This document shows, piece by piece, positions 9,047-16,251 of a stretch of 64,000 nt of DNA. Under the pieces are notes generated by a model. It was not told the DNA's origin. It did no database searches and saw only the letters and a list, made by a program, of their open reading frames with translations. How positions within the stretch are numbered: the first letter of the stretch is position 1; every line of letters begins with the position of its first letter. Source of the DNA: Empedobacter falsenii (GTDB lineage Bacteria; Bacteroidota; Bacteroidia; Flavobacteriales; Weeksellaceae); contig NZ_JAAGKM010000009.1 in assembly GCF_019308355.1 (NCBI RefSeq), forward strand, positions 18,496-82,495, written 5' to 3'. A program made the position numbers and the translations under genes.

Positions 9047-9081
9047 TTTTTTCAACTTTTTGTCAACAAAAGTTGAAAAAA
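9047..9081. promoter_or_regulatory. 14-bp-arm inverted repeat in a divergent promoter region
   Basis: TTTTTTCAACTTTT and AAAAGTTGAAAAAA face each other across 7 bases, between the divergently transcribed mutase and the MenE-like gene. It looks like a terminator hairpin but lies upstream of both genes, so an operator or a remnant of a lost gene is possible. Confidence 0.45.
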
Positions 9082-9160
9082 CATTTTAATCGAGTTTTTT
9101 GGTAAAATTATTGATTTAATTTGATTATCAGTAAATTAAAAACACACAAAAGTAATTATT

Positions 9161-10204
9161 ATGAAGTTAGATTTTAACAATAAAAACATTCCAGAGATTT
9201 TAAGTGAATTTCAGGATAAAAATACCTTTCAATGGCAAAATGATATTTTTGATTTGATGAAAAAGATCGATTCAAAAGAAGAAAAAGTTAATTTTCATTA
9301 TTCGAGAGAAGATAATGTTTATGTATCGAATTTTGATCCTCGATTTGTAAATGAAACGTTTCATTCGTTAAATAATTTTTTAGGATTGAAAAAAGGAGAT
9401 TCTACACTTTTAAGTTCATCGGTTTTAGAAAATGAAGGAGAAATTTCATTGGTTCAAGCCATAGAAGGAGGTTTTGATTTGTATTGTCATGAAGATTCGG
9501 ATAAAGTGAAGATTCCATTAACAGACGAAAGTCAAGACGAAATAGGATACGCATTAAATTATGCTTATTTGACAAAGAAACAGATTGAAAATTCTTTTGA
9601 AGATTTGGCTAGAATCGAAAAAATTGCAATCGAAAGTGATGATTTGTCAAATGATTTGAAAAGTAAATTGAATGATCAAACGAAAACCAGTTTTTATCAA
9701 GTTTTTACCGCGAATGGATTTCCAATTGCAGTAAAAAAAATAGATGAAACAGATTATACAGTTTTAGATAAAATAGAACTTTCGGAAGATGAAAAAGGTA
9801 ATTTAGTCTTGAATTCGCCTTACGAAAAAGAATCACTAAATTTATATAGACAGGCTGTTGTTTCGGATGATCAGAAAAAGTTTAGATGGATTTCTGGAAA
9901 TGAATGTAAGTTGAATAGGAAAGATGTGGTGAATTTAGAATTGATTGAAGAAAAATTAAAACCATATATCGATTATAACTTTATTGTGATTGCTTTTCCG
10001 AAAAAAGGATCTACAGAAGATGTAATTTCTTTGGTAATAGAAAGTCGATTTGCAGAACATGTTGATATTCCAAAAAGTGAATTAGAACCTTATGAAGTTC
10101 CGCAACAAACATTTTTTATCGGAGATTTTCCGAAAAGTAATGATAAAGCTGCTATACGTGCAGAGTTAATTAGATTGCTGAAAGAATCCAATAAAAATAA
10201 TTAA
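9161..10204 (+). CDS. MenE-like protein with lost catalytic motifs (putative pseudoenzyme)
   Basis: 347 residues, acidic, no signal peptide. From memory of flavobacterial MenE (O-succinylbenzoate-CoA ligase, about 350 residues) it lines up along its whole length: FLGLKKGDSTLLSSS with FxLKxGDxALxCLP; a following VQAIEGGFDL with VRAxxLGLxL; the LEDERG-like LSEDEKGNLVLNSPY; FRWISGN with FxWLGRF; and IEEKLKPYIDYNFIVIAFP with the helix and strand after the hinge. But the adenylate-forming motifs are gone: the TSGSTGKPK loop region reads HYSREDNVY, the YGMTE motif reads YQVFTANG, and the NVINSGGIK motif reads ECKLNRKDV. A lysine near the end (SNDKAAIR) may mark the old A10 motif. I infer a ligase-fold protein without ligase activity. 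True function unknown. Confidence 0.55.
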   Translation: MKLDFNNKNIPEILSEFQDKNTFQWQNDIFDLMKKIDSKEEKVNFHYSREDNVYVSNFDPRFVNETFHSLNNFLGLKKGDSTLLSSSVLENEGEISLVQAIEGGFDLYCHEDSDKVKIPLTDESQDEIGYALNYAYLTKKQIENSFEDLARIEKIAIESDDLSNDLKSKLNDQTKTSFYQVFTANGFPIAVKKIDETDYTVLDKIELSEDEKGNLVLNSPYEKESLNLYRQAVVSDDQKKFRWISGNECKLNRKDVVNLELIEEKLKPYIDYNFIVIAFPKKGSTEDVISLVIESRFAEHVDIPKSELEPYEVPQQTFFIGDFPKSNDKAAIRAELIRLLKESNKNN

Positions 10205-10205
10205 T

Positions 10206-10242
10206 TAAAAAAGGGATACGACATCGTCGTATCCCTTTTTTA
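10206..10242. terminator. Strong intrinsic terminator
   Basis: AAAGGGATACGAC / GTCGTATCCCTTT stem with a 3-base loop, A run before and T run after, between convergent genes; works in both directions. Confidence 0.9.
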
Positions 10243-10262
10243 ATTTAAGCAATAAACAATTT

Positions 10263-10532
10263 TTAGTATTGAATATCAATTAAAGATTTTAACGGAATCA
10301 AAACTCCTTTCTTAATTTGTAAAAATTTATCCGTAACAGACCAAACAGTCGTCTCAATTTTCTTAGGACCTTGATCTGTTTGAAATGTAATATATGCTTT
10401 CGATTTGAATTCGTTTCCTAATCTTACTGCACCATTCAATTTGTTTGCCTCTACCGTTACTTCGTCTTTTGGCGCGTCTAAAAATTTATAGTTTCTTACT
10501 TCTTCTTTTTCGATAAGTTCTGCTTTCATCAT
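10263..10532 (-). CDS. Small conserved protein of unknown function
   Basis: 89 residues, probably all beta (YITFQTDQGPKKIETTVWSV), without export signal, cysteine or recognised motif. Proteins of this length and pattern are known to me as uncharacterised flavobacterial proteins. Two ATG codons in a row (10532 and 10529) are possible starts. It stands alone between a terminator and era, transcribed divergently from era. Confidence 0.6.
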   Translation of the reverse strand: MMKAELIEKEEVRNYKFLDAPKDEVTVEANKLNGAVRLGNEFKSKAYITFQTDQGPKKIETTVWSVTDKFLQIKKGVLIPLKSLIDIQY

Positions 10533-10742
10533 TTTTTTAAATTTTGGTTAATTTAATCTTCCATAACACATGTATGAAATTAATCATATTTTTCAATAAA
10601 CCATAACTTTCGTCATATTTTTTTGAACTTAATTAGAATTATTCAAAATACAGACCAAAATCAATTTTATGAAATTAAAATTGGATTAGAATATTAATCT
10701 TTTCTTCAACATATTAATCTGAAATAATATTATAGAAATCAC

Positions 10743-10750
10743 TAAATTTG
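10743..10750 (+). promoter_or_regulatory. -7 box of era; start codon 4 nt downstream
   Basis: TAAATTTG matches TAnnTTTG. The ATG at 10755 follows after CAGA, so the transcription start should lie at or next to the start codon (leaderless mRNA). No clear -33 TTG is visible. Confidence 0.6.
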
Positions 10751-10754
10751 CAGA

Positions 10755-11642
10755 ATGTCAGACGAAAAGAAATTTAAATCCGGTTTTGTAAATATCATAG
10801 GAAATCCAAATGTTGGAAAATCTACTTTGATGAATATGTTGATGAAAGAGCGTTTGGTTATCGCAACACACAAAGCGCAAACTACACGTCATCGTATCAA
10901 AGGTATTTTAACAGGAGAAGATTATCAGATTGTATTTTCGGATACGCCTGGTGTTTTGGATCCTGCTTATGAACTGCAAACAAAAATGATGGATGCAGTA
11001 AATGAATCGTTGGTGGATGCTGATGTGATTCTTTATGTTGTAGAAATTGGAGAAAAACGATTGAAAAATGAACAAGTTTTCGAACGTCTGCAAAAAACAT
11101 CTACACCAATTATTTTATTATTGAATAAAATTGATACAGCTACGCCAGATCGATTAAATGAAGCAGTAGAATATTGGCACGAATTATTACCAAAAGCAGA
11201 GATTTTACCTATTTCGGCAAAAGAAAACGTGAATGTAGATTTGTTGATTAATAAGATCAAAGCAATTATTCCAGAAGGTCCGCAATATTATCCAGAAGAT
11301 CAATTAACAGACCGTTCGGAGCGTTTTATTGTAAATGAAGTAATTCGCGAAAAGATTTTATTAAACTATCAAAAAGAGATTCCATATTCTGTTGAGGTAG
11401 TTACAGAACGTTTCAAAGAAGATTTGAATTTAATTTCTATCGAAGCTGAAATTTTTGTTGAGCGTGACTCTCAGAAAGGAATTATTATTGGACATAAAGG
11501 AGAGTCTTTATCGAAAGTAGGAAAAGAAGCAAGAGAAGAGTTAGAGAAATTCTTTGATAAAAAAGTATTCTTGAAACTTTTCGTGAAAGTGCGAAAAGAC
11601 TGGAGAAGCAAAGAGAATGATTTGCGTCGTTTTGGTTATTAA
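10755..11642 (+). CDS. era: GTPase Era
   Basis: A 295-residue Ras-like GTPase that binds 16S rRNA and assists 30S subunit maturation. G1 is GNPNVGKS (16-23), G3 is DTPG (about 62-65) and G4 is NKID (about 125-128). The C-terminal KH domain has the GHKGESL RNA-binding loop and the FVKVRKDWR ending strand. The length is standard. It is a monocistronic unit with its own terminator, and the initiation codon seems to be at the very 5' end of the mRNA. Confidence 0.97.
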   Translation: MSDEKKFKSGFVNIIGNPNVGKSTLMNMLMKERLVIATHKAQTTRHRIKGILTGEDYQIVFSDTPGVLDPAYELQTKMMDAVNESLVDADVILYVVEIGEKRLKNEQVFERLQKTSTPIILLLNKIDTATPDRLNEAVEYWHELLPKAEILPISAKENVNVDLLINKIKAIIPEGPQYYPEDQLTDRSERFIVNEVIREKILLNYQKEIPYSVEVVTERFKEDLNLISIEAEIFVERDSQKGIIIGHKGESLSKVGKEAREELEKFFDKKVFLKLFVKVRKDWRSKENDLRRFGY

Positions 11643-11661
11643 AAACGGTTAAAAAATAGAT

Positions 11662-11689
11662 AAGTCTTGAGAAATCAAGACTTTTTTTG
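11662..11689 (+). terminator. Terminator of era
   Basis: GTCTTGA / TCAAGAC stem followed by seven T. Confidence 0.85.
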
Positions 11690-11750
11690 TGGCTTTACCT
11701 AAATTTTAGTTGTAAATTTATAGAACAATCTATTCTAGAATTTAATTATT

Positions 11751-12539
11751 ATGGCTAAAATATTATTTCCAACCGATTTTTCGGAAACAGCGAACAATGC
11801 TTTTTTGTATGCGTTAAACCTTGCAAAAGTTCTCAAAACTAATATTAAGTTAGTCTCGGTACAATCAAATCTTAAAAATTATCTTGAAGTTACAGAAGAA
11901 AATTTCGAAAATTATATCAATAAACTTAAGAATATTGCAAAAGAAAATAATCTTGAACACGTTAAAATAGAGAGTTCTTTGGTTGTTGGCGATTTGTTGT
12001 TGATGATTTTGGATATTATCAACAAAGAAGATATACAATACGTGGTGATGGGAACGAATGGACAAAATAGTTTAGGCAAAAAGTTTTTTGGTTCTAACAC
12101 GGTAAATGTCATTAACAATTCGCCTGCACCTGTGTTGGTTGTTCCAAATAATGTAAAATTTAAAGAAGAAAGAAATTTTGCTTACGCTACATTGTTCAAT
12201 CAAAAAGAAGCAAAAGCTTTATCGCAAATGGAAGAAGTGACAAAACGTTACGATAAATTGTTGAACATTGTACATGTTGATGATAAATCGATTACTCCAC
12301 AAATGTTAAGCGTGAAAAAAGAATGGGAAGAAGAATATCCTGAAGCGATGATTACAATTGAACCGAGTAAAGATGTAGAAGATGGTTTAATCAATTATTG
12401 TACAAAAAACAACATCGATGTTTTAGGTGTTGTTCACCGTGAATTATCGTCTTTCGAAAGATTATTTACAATCAATCATAGCCAACGATTATTATCGAGT
12501 GCAAATGTTGCATTATTGGTTTTTCAGGAAAGTAAATAA
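11751..12539 (+). CDS. Universal stress protein (tandem UspA domains), paralogue 1
   Basis: 262 residues with two UspA-like halves. The first half has the ATP-binding pattern GTNGQNSLGKKFFGSN (GxxG...GS); the second half has lost it. The opening ILFPTDFSETANNAFLYALN is shared with the paralogues at 54263 and 55206, but synonymous codons differ, so it is selection rather than recent copying. Family members are cytoplasmic stress or survival factors of unclear biochemistry. It is a single gene between two terminators. Confidence 0.9.
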   Translation: MAKILFPTDFSETANNAFLYALNLAKVLKTNIKLVSVQSNLKNYLEVTEENFENYINKLKNIAKENNLEHVKIESSLVVGDLLLMILDIINKEDIQYVVMGTNGQNSLGKKFFGSNTVNVINNSPAPVLVVPNNVKFKEERNFAYATLFNQKEAKALSQMEEVTKRYDKLLNIVHVDDKSITPQMLSVKKEWEEEYPEAMITIEPSKDVEDGLINYCTKNNIDVLGVVHRELSSFERLFTINHSQRLLSSANVALLVFQESK

Positions 12540-12556
12540 ATCAAAAACACAAAAAT

Positions 12557-12583
12557 TTGAGCGGAGAATTCTCCGCTTTTTTG
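12557..12583 (+). terminator. Terminator of the universal stress gene
   Basis: GAGCGGAGA / TCTCCGCTT stem and six T. The next gene starts 40 bases later on the same strand. Confidence 0.85.
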
Positions 12584-12622
12584 ATTGGCTAAATTTTTGC
12601 AACAAATTTTCAAAACACTTTT

Positions 12623-13867
12623 ATGACGGAACTTCAGAAAATACAAAACCTCAAAAAACATAAAGCTATTGCGACAGGATTATTCATTTTGATGGCTTTT
12701 ATTTACTTTTTGATGGTTTATCTAAGTCAACATTCACCTGTGAAATGGATCGGATATGTGGAAGCATTTGCCGAAGCAGCGATGGTTGGTGCGCTTGCCG
12801 ATTGGTTTGCGGTTACAGCTTTGTTCAAATATCCGCTTGGACTTAAAATTCCGCATACAAATCTGATCGAAAATAGTAAAAATGCAATCGGAGATAATTT
12901 AGGACAGTTTGTAACTGAGAATTTTTTGACGCCATCTACAATTCGTCCATATATCGAGAAATTAGAAGTTGTAAAATATGCAGCAGATTGGTTGAATAAA
13001 CCTGCTAATCAAGAAATGTTGCAAGAAGAATTGATTAATTTCTCCAAGAAAATTGTCAAAGATTTAAATGATAAAGATGTCGTTGATTTTATAACCTTGA
13101 AAGGTGATGAAATTTTAAAACAGTTTGATTTACCTGAATTAGTATCATCAAGTTTAGAGTATATTTTAGAAAAGGAAAAACACAACGAAATTTTAGAAGC
13201 AATTATTCCAAAAGCGAAAGAATATATCTTAGAAAGTGATTTGATTATTAAAGATAAATTAAACGAAAAACATCCTGTGATTTCATTTTTTGCTGGTAAA
13301 AAAATATCGAAAGGAGTAGTAGAAGGCGTGGTGAGTTTTTTGGATGAGGTTGAAGAAGATAAAGAACATCCAATTCGTCATAATATCGAACGAATTATCC
13401 GAGAAAATATTCAGAATATAAAAGAATCTCCCGATTGGAAATTTAGGTTAGAATCGCTTCGAGATGATTTTATCACAAAAGAACGATTGAATGTTTATGC
13501 TTTGGATTTGTGGTTGGCGATTAAACAAAATTTGACTGAAAGTTTTGATGATGATAATTCTGCAATGCAAGTTTACATTAAAAAAAATATAATAAAATTG
13601 ACCGAGAATTTGAACGATAACCAAGAAATGATTGATAAGATTAATGGTTGGGTGCGTCATTTTATTTACCGTATGATTTTACGAAATGTCAAAGAAGTAG
13701 AAAGTTTGATTAGTAATACCGTTGATAAATGGGAAGGAAAAGAGTTGAGCGAAAAGCTAGAATTGGAAGTTGGGAAAGACTTGCAATTTATTCGGATTAA
13801 CGGAACGTTGGTTGGAGGACTTGTTGGTTTAGTTATTTACACGATTACGCAATTGGTATTTCATTAA
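12623..13867 (+). CDS. DUF445 family membrane protein (YjiN-like)
   Basis: 414 residues. One N-terminal membrane helix (about 17-36) is followed by the family signature EAFAEAAMVGALADWFAVTA with KYPLGLKIPHTNLI, then a long charged helical region, and a C-terminal membrane helix (about 395-412). This is the DUF445 architecture; E. coli YjiN belongs to it. Function is unknown, although the fold suggests a structural or membrane-tethering role. I chose the ATG at 12623 because the signature then starts at the usual distance from the N-terminus. Confidence 0.85.
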   Translation: MTELQKIQNLKKHKAIATGLFILMAFIYFLMVYLSQHSPVKWIGYVEAFAEAAMVGALADWFAVTALFKYPLGLKIPHTNLIENSKNAIGDNLGQFVTENFLTPSTIRPYIEKLEVVKYAADWLNKPANQEMLQEELINFSKKIVKDLNDKDVVDFITLKGDEILKQFDLPELVSSSLEYILEKEKHNEILEAIIPKAKEYILESDLIIKDKLNEKHPVISFFAGKKISKGVVEGVVSFLDEVEEDKEHPIRHNIERIIRENIQNIKESPDWKFRLESLRDDFITKERLNVYALDLWLAIKQNLTESFDDDNSAMQVYIKKNIIKLTENLNDNQEMIDKINGWVRHFIYRMILRNVKEVESLISNTVDKWEGKELSEKLELEVGKDLQFIRINGTLVGGLVGLVIYTITQLVFH

Positions 13868-13870
13868 AAT

Positions 13871-13900
13871 TTAAAAGCTCGAGAATCTCTCGAGCTTTTT
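13871..13900. terminator. Bidirectional terminator
   Basis: AAAAGCTCGAGA / TCTCGAGCTTTT between convergent genes. Confidence 0.85.
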
Positions 13901-13919
13901 CAATTAACAACTATAAATA

Positions 13920-14390
13920 TTACTTAACTAAATTAAGTTTTTCATCTGCTTTCCAAATTCTATTTTCTAATGTATAACTTTTTGGTACGTAAACTACGAT
14001 TGGTAATTTGCTATTGTAACGCGTCTGCAAAGATTGAGCATGTACAATTTTTTCGACAGATTTATTGTCAAAACATCCCATTAAAGTTCCTGCTATATTT
14101 CCATCAGTTTCGAAATTAAAATAATCATAACCCCAACCATCAACAGTTTTTTGATCAAAATTTCCACTTAAGAAAAATTGATTACAAGAATCAACCTTTG
14201 TTTTTTTCCCAGCAAATATTTCAACTAAATAGTTTTCTTCATTGGCTTGTGGTTTTAAAGTGATAATTTTCTGTTCATATCCATCTTTTGCTTTTGGATA
14301 CATTGAATAATCTATTTTCATATTTTTTTGTGCGAATGTTACCATAACCATTAATAATGCTAAAACGCTAAATACTTTTCTAAATTTCAT
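13920..14390 (-). CDS. eco: Ecotin, periplasmic serine protease inhibitor
   Basis: 156 residues: signal peptide (about 1-20, ending VTFAQ) and a mature ecotin domain. Diagnostic matches to E. coli ecotin are DGWGYDY (84-90), RYNSKLPIVVY and the C-terminal RIWKADEK dimer arm. Cys69 and Cys106 match the conserved disulfide. The reactive-site loop reads GTLMGC where E. coli has STMMAC, so the P1 residue is Leu103 instead of Met84. Ecotin dimers block trypsin-fold proteases such as elastase and chymotrypsin from hosts or competitors; Leu at P1 still suits chymotrypsin- and elastase-like enzymes. It stands alone, downstream of tRNA-Asn on the same strand. Confidence 0.93.
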   Translation of the reverse strand: MKFRKVFSVLALLMVMVTFAQKNMKIDYSMYPKAKDGYEQKIITLKPQANEENYLVEIFAGKKTKVDSCNQFFLSGNFDQKTVDGWGYDYFNFETDGNIAGTLMGCFDNKSVEKIVHAQSLQTRYNSKLPIVVYVPKSYTLENRIWKADEKLNLVK

Positions 14391-14477
14391 ACTAATCTGA
14401 TTTTATTTGTTTTTCTATTAGTAAGATGCAAAAGTTAGGTGAATGGTTGTGTGAGGAAATGTTAAATATTTGTGAAA

Positions 14478-14510
14478 TAAAAAAAGACAATCAGATTGAT
14501 TGTCTTTTTT
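14478..14510 (-). terminator. Terminator of tRNA-Asn copy 1
   Basis: AAAGACAATCA / TGATTGTCTTT stem, T run on the minus strand. Confidence 0.85.
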
Positions 14511-14511
14511 G

Positions 14512-14585
14512 CTCCTCCTCTTGGGCTCGAACCAAGGACCCTCTGATTAACAGTCAGATGCTCTAACCAACTGAGCTAAGGAGGA
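14512..14585 (-). tRNA. tRNA-Asn (anticodon GTT), copy 1
   Basis: 74-nt cloverleaf with acceptor TCCTCCT / AGGAGGA, discriminator G, D arm GCTC / GAGC, anticodon stem TCTGA / TCAGA with loop CTGTTAA, and T arm CTTGG / CCAAG. Identical to the copies at 22024 and 22156. Confidence 0.95.
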
Positions 14586-14608
14586 GTATCGTTATCGATA
14601 TTGTGTTG

Positions 14609-14616
14609 CAAATATA
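14609..14616 (-). promoter_or_regulatory. -7 box of tRNA-Asn copy 1
   Basis: TATATTTG on the minus strand, 23 bases upstream of the tRNA. Confidence 0.75.
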
Positions 14617-14720
14617 GAGCAAATTTTATTACTTCCAAATCTTAAAAGTATTTTTTTTCGTTCTACAAGTCGCATCAATAGGCAACTCTTTGAAAATGAA
14701 TTAGAAATAATTTAAAAAAA

Positions 14721-15395
14721 TTATTCATAATGACGAAAAATTCCTTGTTGTGTTGCCGTCCACAACGGCGCTTCTTTGTTTGCTTCTTTTAGTGCGTTTG
14801 CTGCCCACGTATTACACGTAAAAAATAAGCTATAACTTCTTTTTGCTTCGTAAAACGAATCACTATCTCCATAAACAGCATCTGTTTTTATTAATTCGAC
14901 TTTGTTATTTTGATCCAAATTAAATGATTGCTTGATGTAAACAATTAATTTTTGATACTCTTCTACACTCAAATCAACTCTTTTACAATCTTCACTCTCA
15001 GTCATATTATCATAAAAAGTAGTATGCATCGCCGAATCTCCTAACCAAAATGCAGCGTTGAAAGCTGTAGAAAATTTAAGATCTTTCCATTCTGGTGTAT
15101 CCAAATAAAAGCCTTTATCTCCCCAACCAAAGGCAATATATTTGTATTCTTTTTTCGATTTTGTATCCGAAAAAAGCACAAAAGTAGACCAATCAATCGC
15201 TTCAGATTTTACAGGAACTACAATGTCTGTGTGTACACCATTTGTCAAAATATACGCAGTAATTTGATCGTTAAGTTTTTGTTTTTCTTTGTTCACTGGA
15301 ATCATTGGTAACAAAACTACCGCAAGCAGATACACCACAATTAGTAAAACTAAAAGGCCTAAAGTTTTGAGTAGAATTCGGAAGACTTTTTTCAT
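14721..15395 (-). CDS. TIGR02117/DUF2459 family protein
   Basis: 224 residues with one N-terminal membrane helix (about 9-31), the rest probably periplasmic. The signature parts are TNGVHTDIVVPV, the GWGDKGFYLDTP block and FFTCNTWAANALKEA near the C-terminus, where the cysteine-asparagine-tryptophan stretch and the HTDI histidine recall a papain-like fold. This is the DUF2459 (TIGR02117, once called urease-associated) family; no urease genes are nearby. Function unknown. Divergent from the GLPGLI gene. Confidence 0.8.
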   Translation of the reverse strand: MKKVFRILLKTLGLLVLLIVVYLLAVVLLPMIPVNKEKQKLNDQITAYILTNGVHTDIVVPVKSEAIDWSTFVLFSDTKSKKEYKYIAFGWGDKGFYLDTPEWKDLKFSTAFNAAFWLGDSAMHTTFYDNMTESEDCKRVDLSVEEYQKLIVYIKQSFNLDQNNKVELIKTDAVYGDSDSFYEAKRSYSLFFTCNTWAANALKEANKEAPLWTATQQGIFRHYE

Positions 15396-15420
15396 AGTAT
15401 TAAGTTGAATAACGAATATA

Positions 15421-15457
15421 AAAAGATCTGTTCAAATAGTTGAACGGATTTTTTTAT
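15421..15457. promoter_or_regulatory. Hairpin in a divergent promoter region
   Basis: GTTCAA / TTGAAC with flanking ATC / GAT pairing and a T run on the plus strand, between the divergent genes at 14721 and 15494. It resembles a terminator but has no gene upstream, so an operator or a leader element is possible. Confidence 0.35.
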
Positions 15458-15493
15458 ATAATTTAGGTATATTTATCTTCAAACCGATTACAT

Positions 15494-16216
15494 ATGAAAT
15501 ATTTATTGTTAATTTTTTTTCCAATATTTAGTTTTGGTCAAGAAAAATTCAAGGTTGAATATGAAGTTCGTAAGTTCATGAATTTCGGAAAAACAGAACA
15601 AGATTTAGAAACTGAAAAACGTTATTCTCGACCATTATATATAGAATTAACTGGTGATAATAATCGTTGTTCTCAAAAACAAATTGTAAAACTTGATAAT
15701 TCTCAAGGAGCTACAAGCAATTTAAATTACATTGGCGGCTACAAAGACTTAGAAAGTTATTATGATTTTGATAAAAATTATTTAAAGGTTTCAAGAGAAA
15801 TGGATAATAAATTGTACTTGATAAAAGTAGATTTCACTAAAATAAATTGGAATTTGACTCGAGAAACTAAGGTTATAAAAGGATTTAATGTTAAGAAAGC
15901 AATATACGAAGAAGGTGATTTATTACTCGAAGCTTGGTATGCTACAGAAATAAAATCGAAATGTGGACCTAATAATTATAATAATCTTCCTGGATTAATA
16001 TTGGAGATGAGAAAATCATTTAAAACCGTTCCTGATCAATATATGACATATAAATTAGAATCTATTCAATTGGATAATTCATTAAAATTTACTGAACCTA
16101 ATAAAGGAAAATTAATCAATCAAGAAGAGTTTAAAAAACTTGAAAGTGAATATAAAAAAAGAGTACAAATGATGGTCGACGCAGAAAACTCTAGCGGAGG
16201 AGTTGAAAAAGATTAA
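15494..16216 (+). CDS. GLPGLI family exported protein
   Basis: 240 residues with a short signal peptide (about 1-15, ending FSFGQ). The family motif appears as NLPGLILEM (variant of GLPGLI) after a typical AWYATEIKSKCGPNNY stretch. TIGR01200 proteins are common, poorly studied exported proteins of Bacteroidota. It is likely periplasmic and has no obvious partner. Confidence 0.85.
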   Translation: MKYLLLIFFPIFSFGQEKFKVEYEVRKFMNFGKTEQDLETEKRYSRPLYIELTGDNNRCSQKQIVKLDNSQGATSNLNYIGGYKDLESYYDFDKNYLKVSREMDNKLYLIKVDFTKINWNLTRETKVIKGFNVKKAIYEEGDLLLEAWYATEIKSKCGPNNYNNLPGLILEMRKSFKTVPDQYMTYKLESIQLDNSLKFTEPNKGKLINQEEFKKLESEYKKRVQMMVDAENSSGGVEKD

Positions 16217-16222
16217 TTAAAA

Positions 16223-16251
16223 ACAAAAACCTCGCAATTGCGAGGTTTTTC
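16223..16251. terminator. Bidirectional terminator
   Basis: AAACCTCGCAATTGCGAGGTTT, between convergent genes. Confidence 0.85.

Larger units (their letters stand above)
14476..14585 (-). repeat. Left arm of a 110-bp inverted repeat (tRNA-Asn plus terminator)
   Basis: Reverse complement of 22156-22265 with a single mismatch (in the terminator loop). The two arms face each other across about 7.6 kb. Confidence 0.9.

Noticed and set aside
11751..12539. Gene conversion among the three universal stress genes
   Set aside because: The shared N-terminal stretch differs at many silent positions, so protein selection is enough.
12427..12663. Frame overlapping the end of the universal stress gene and start of DUF445
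   Set aside because: Covers a terminator and two real genes in another frame.
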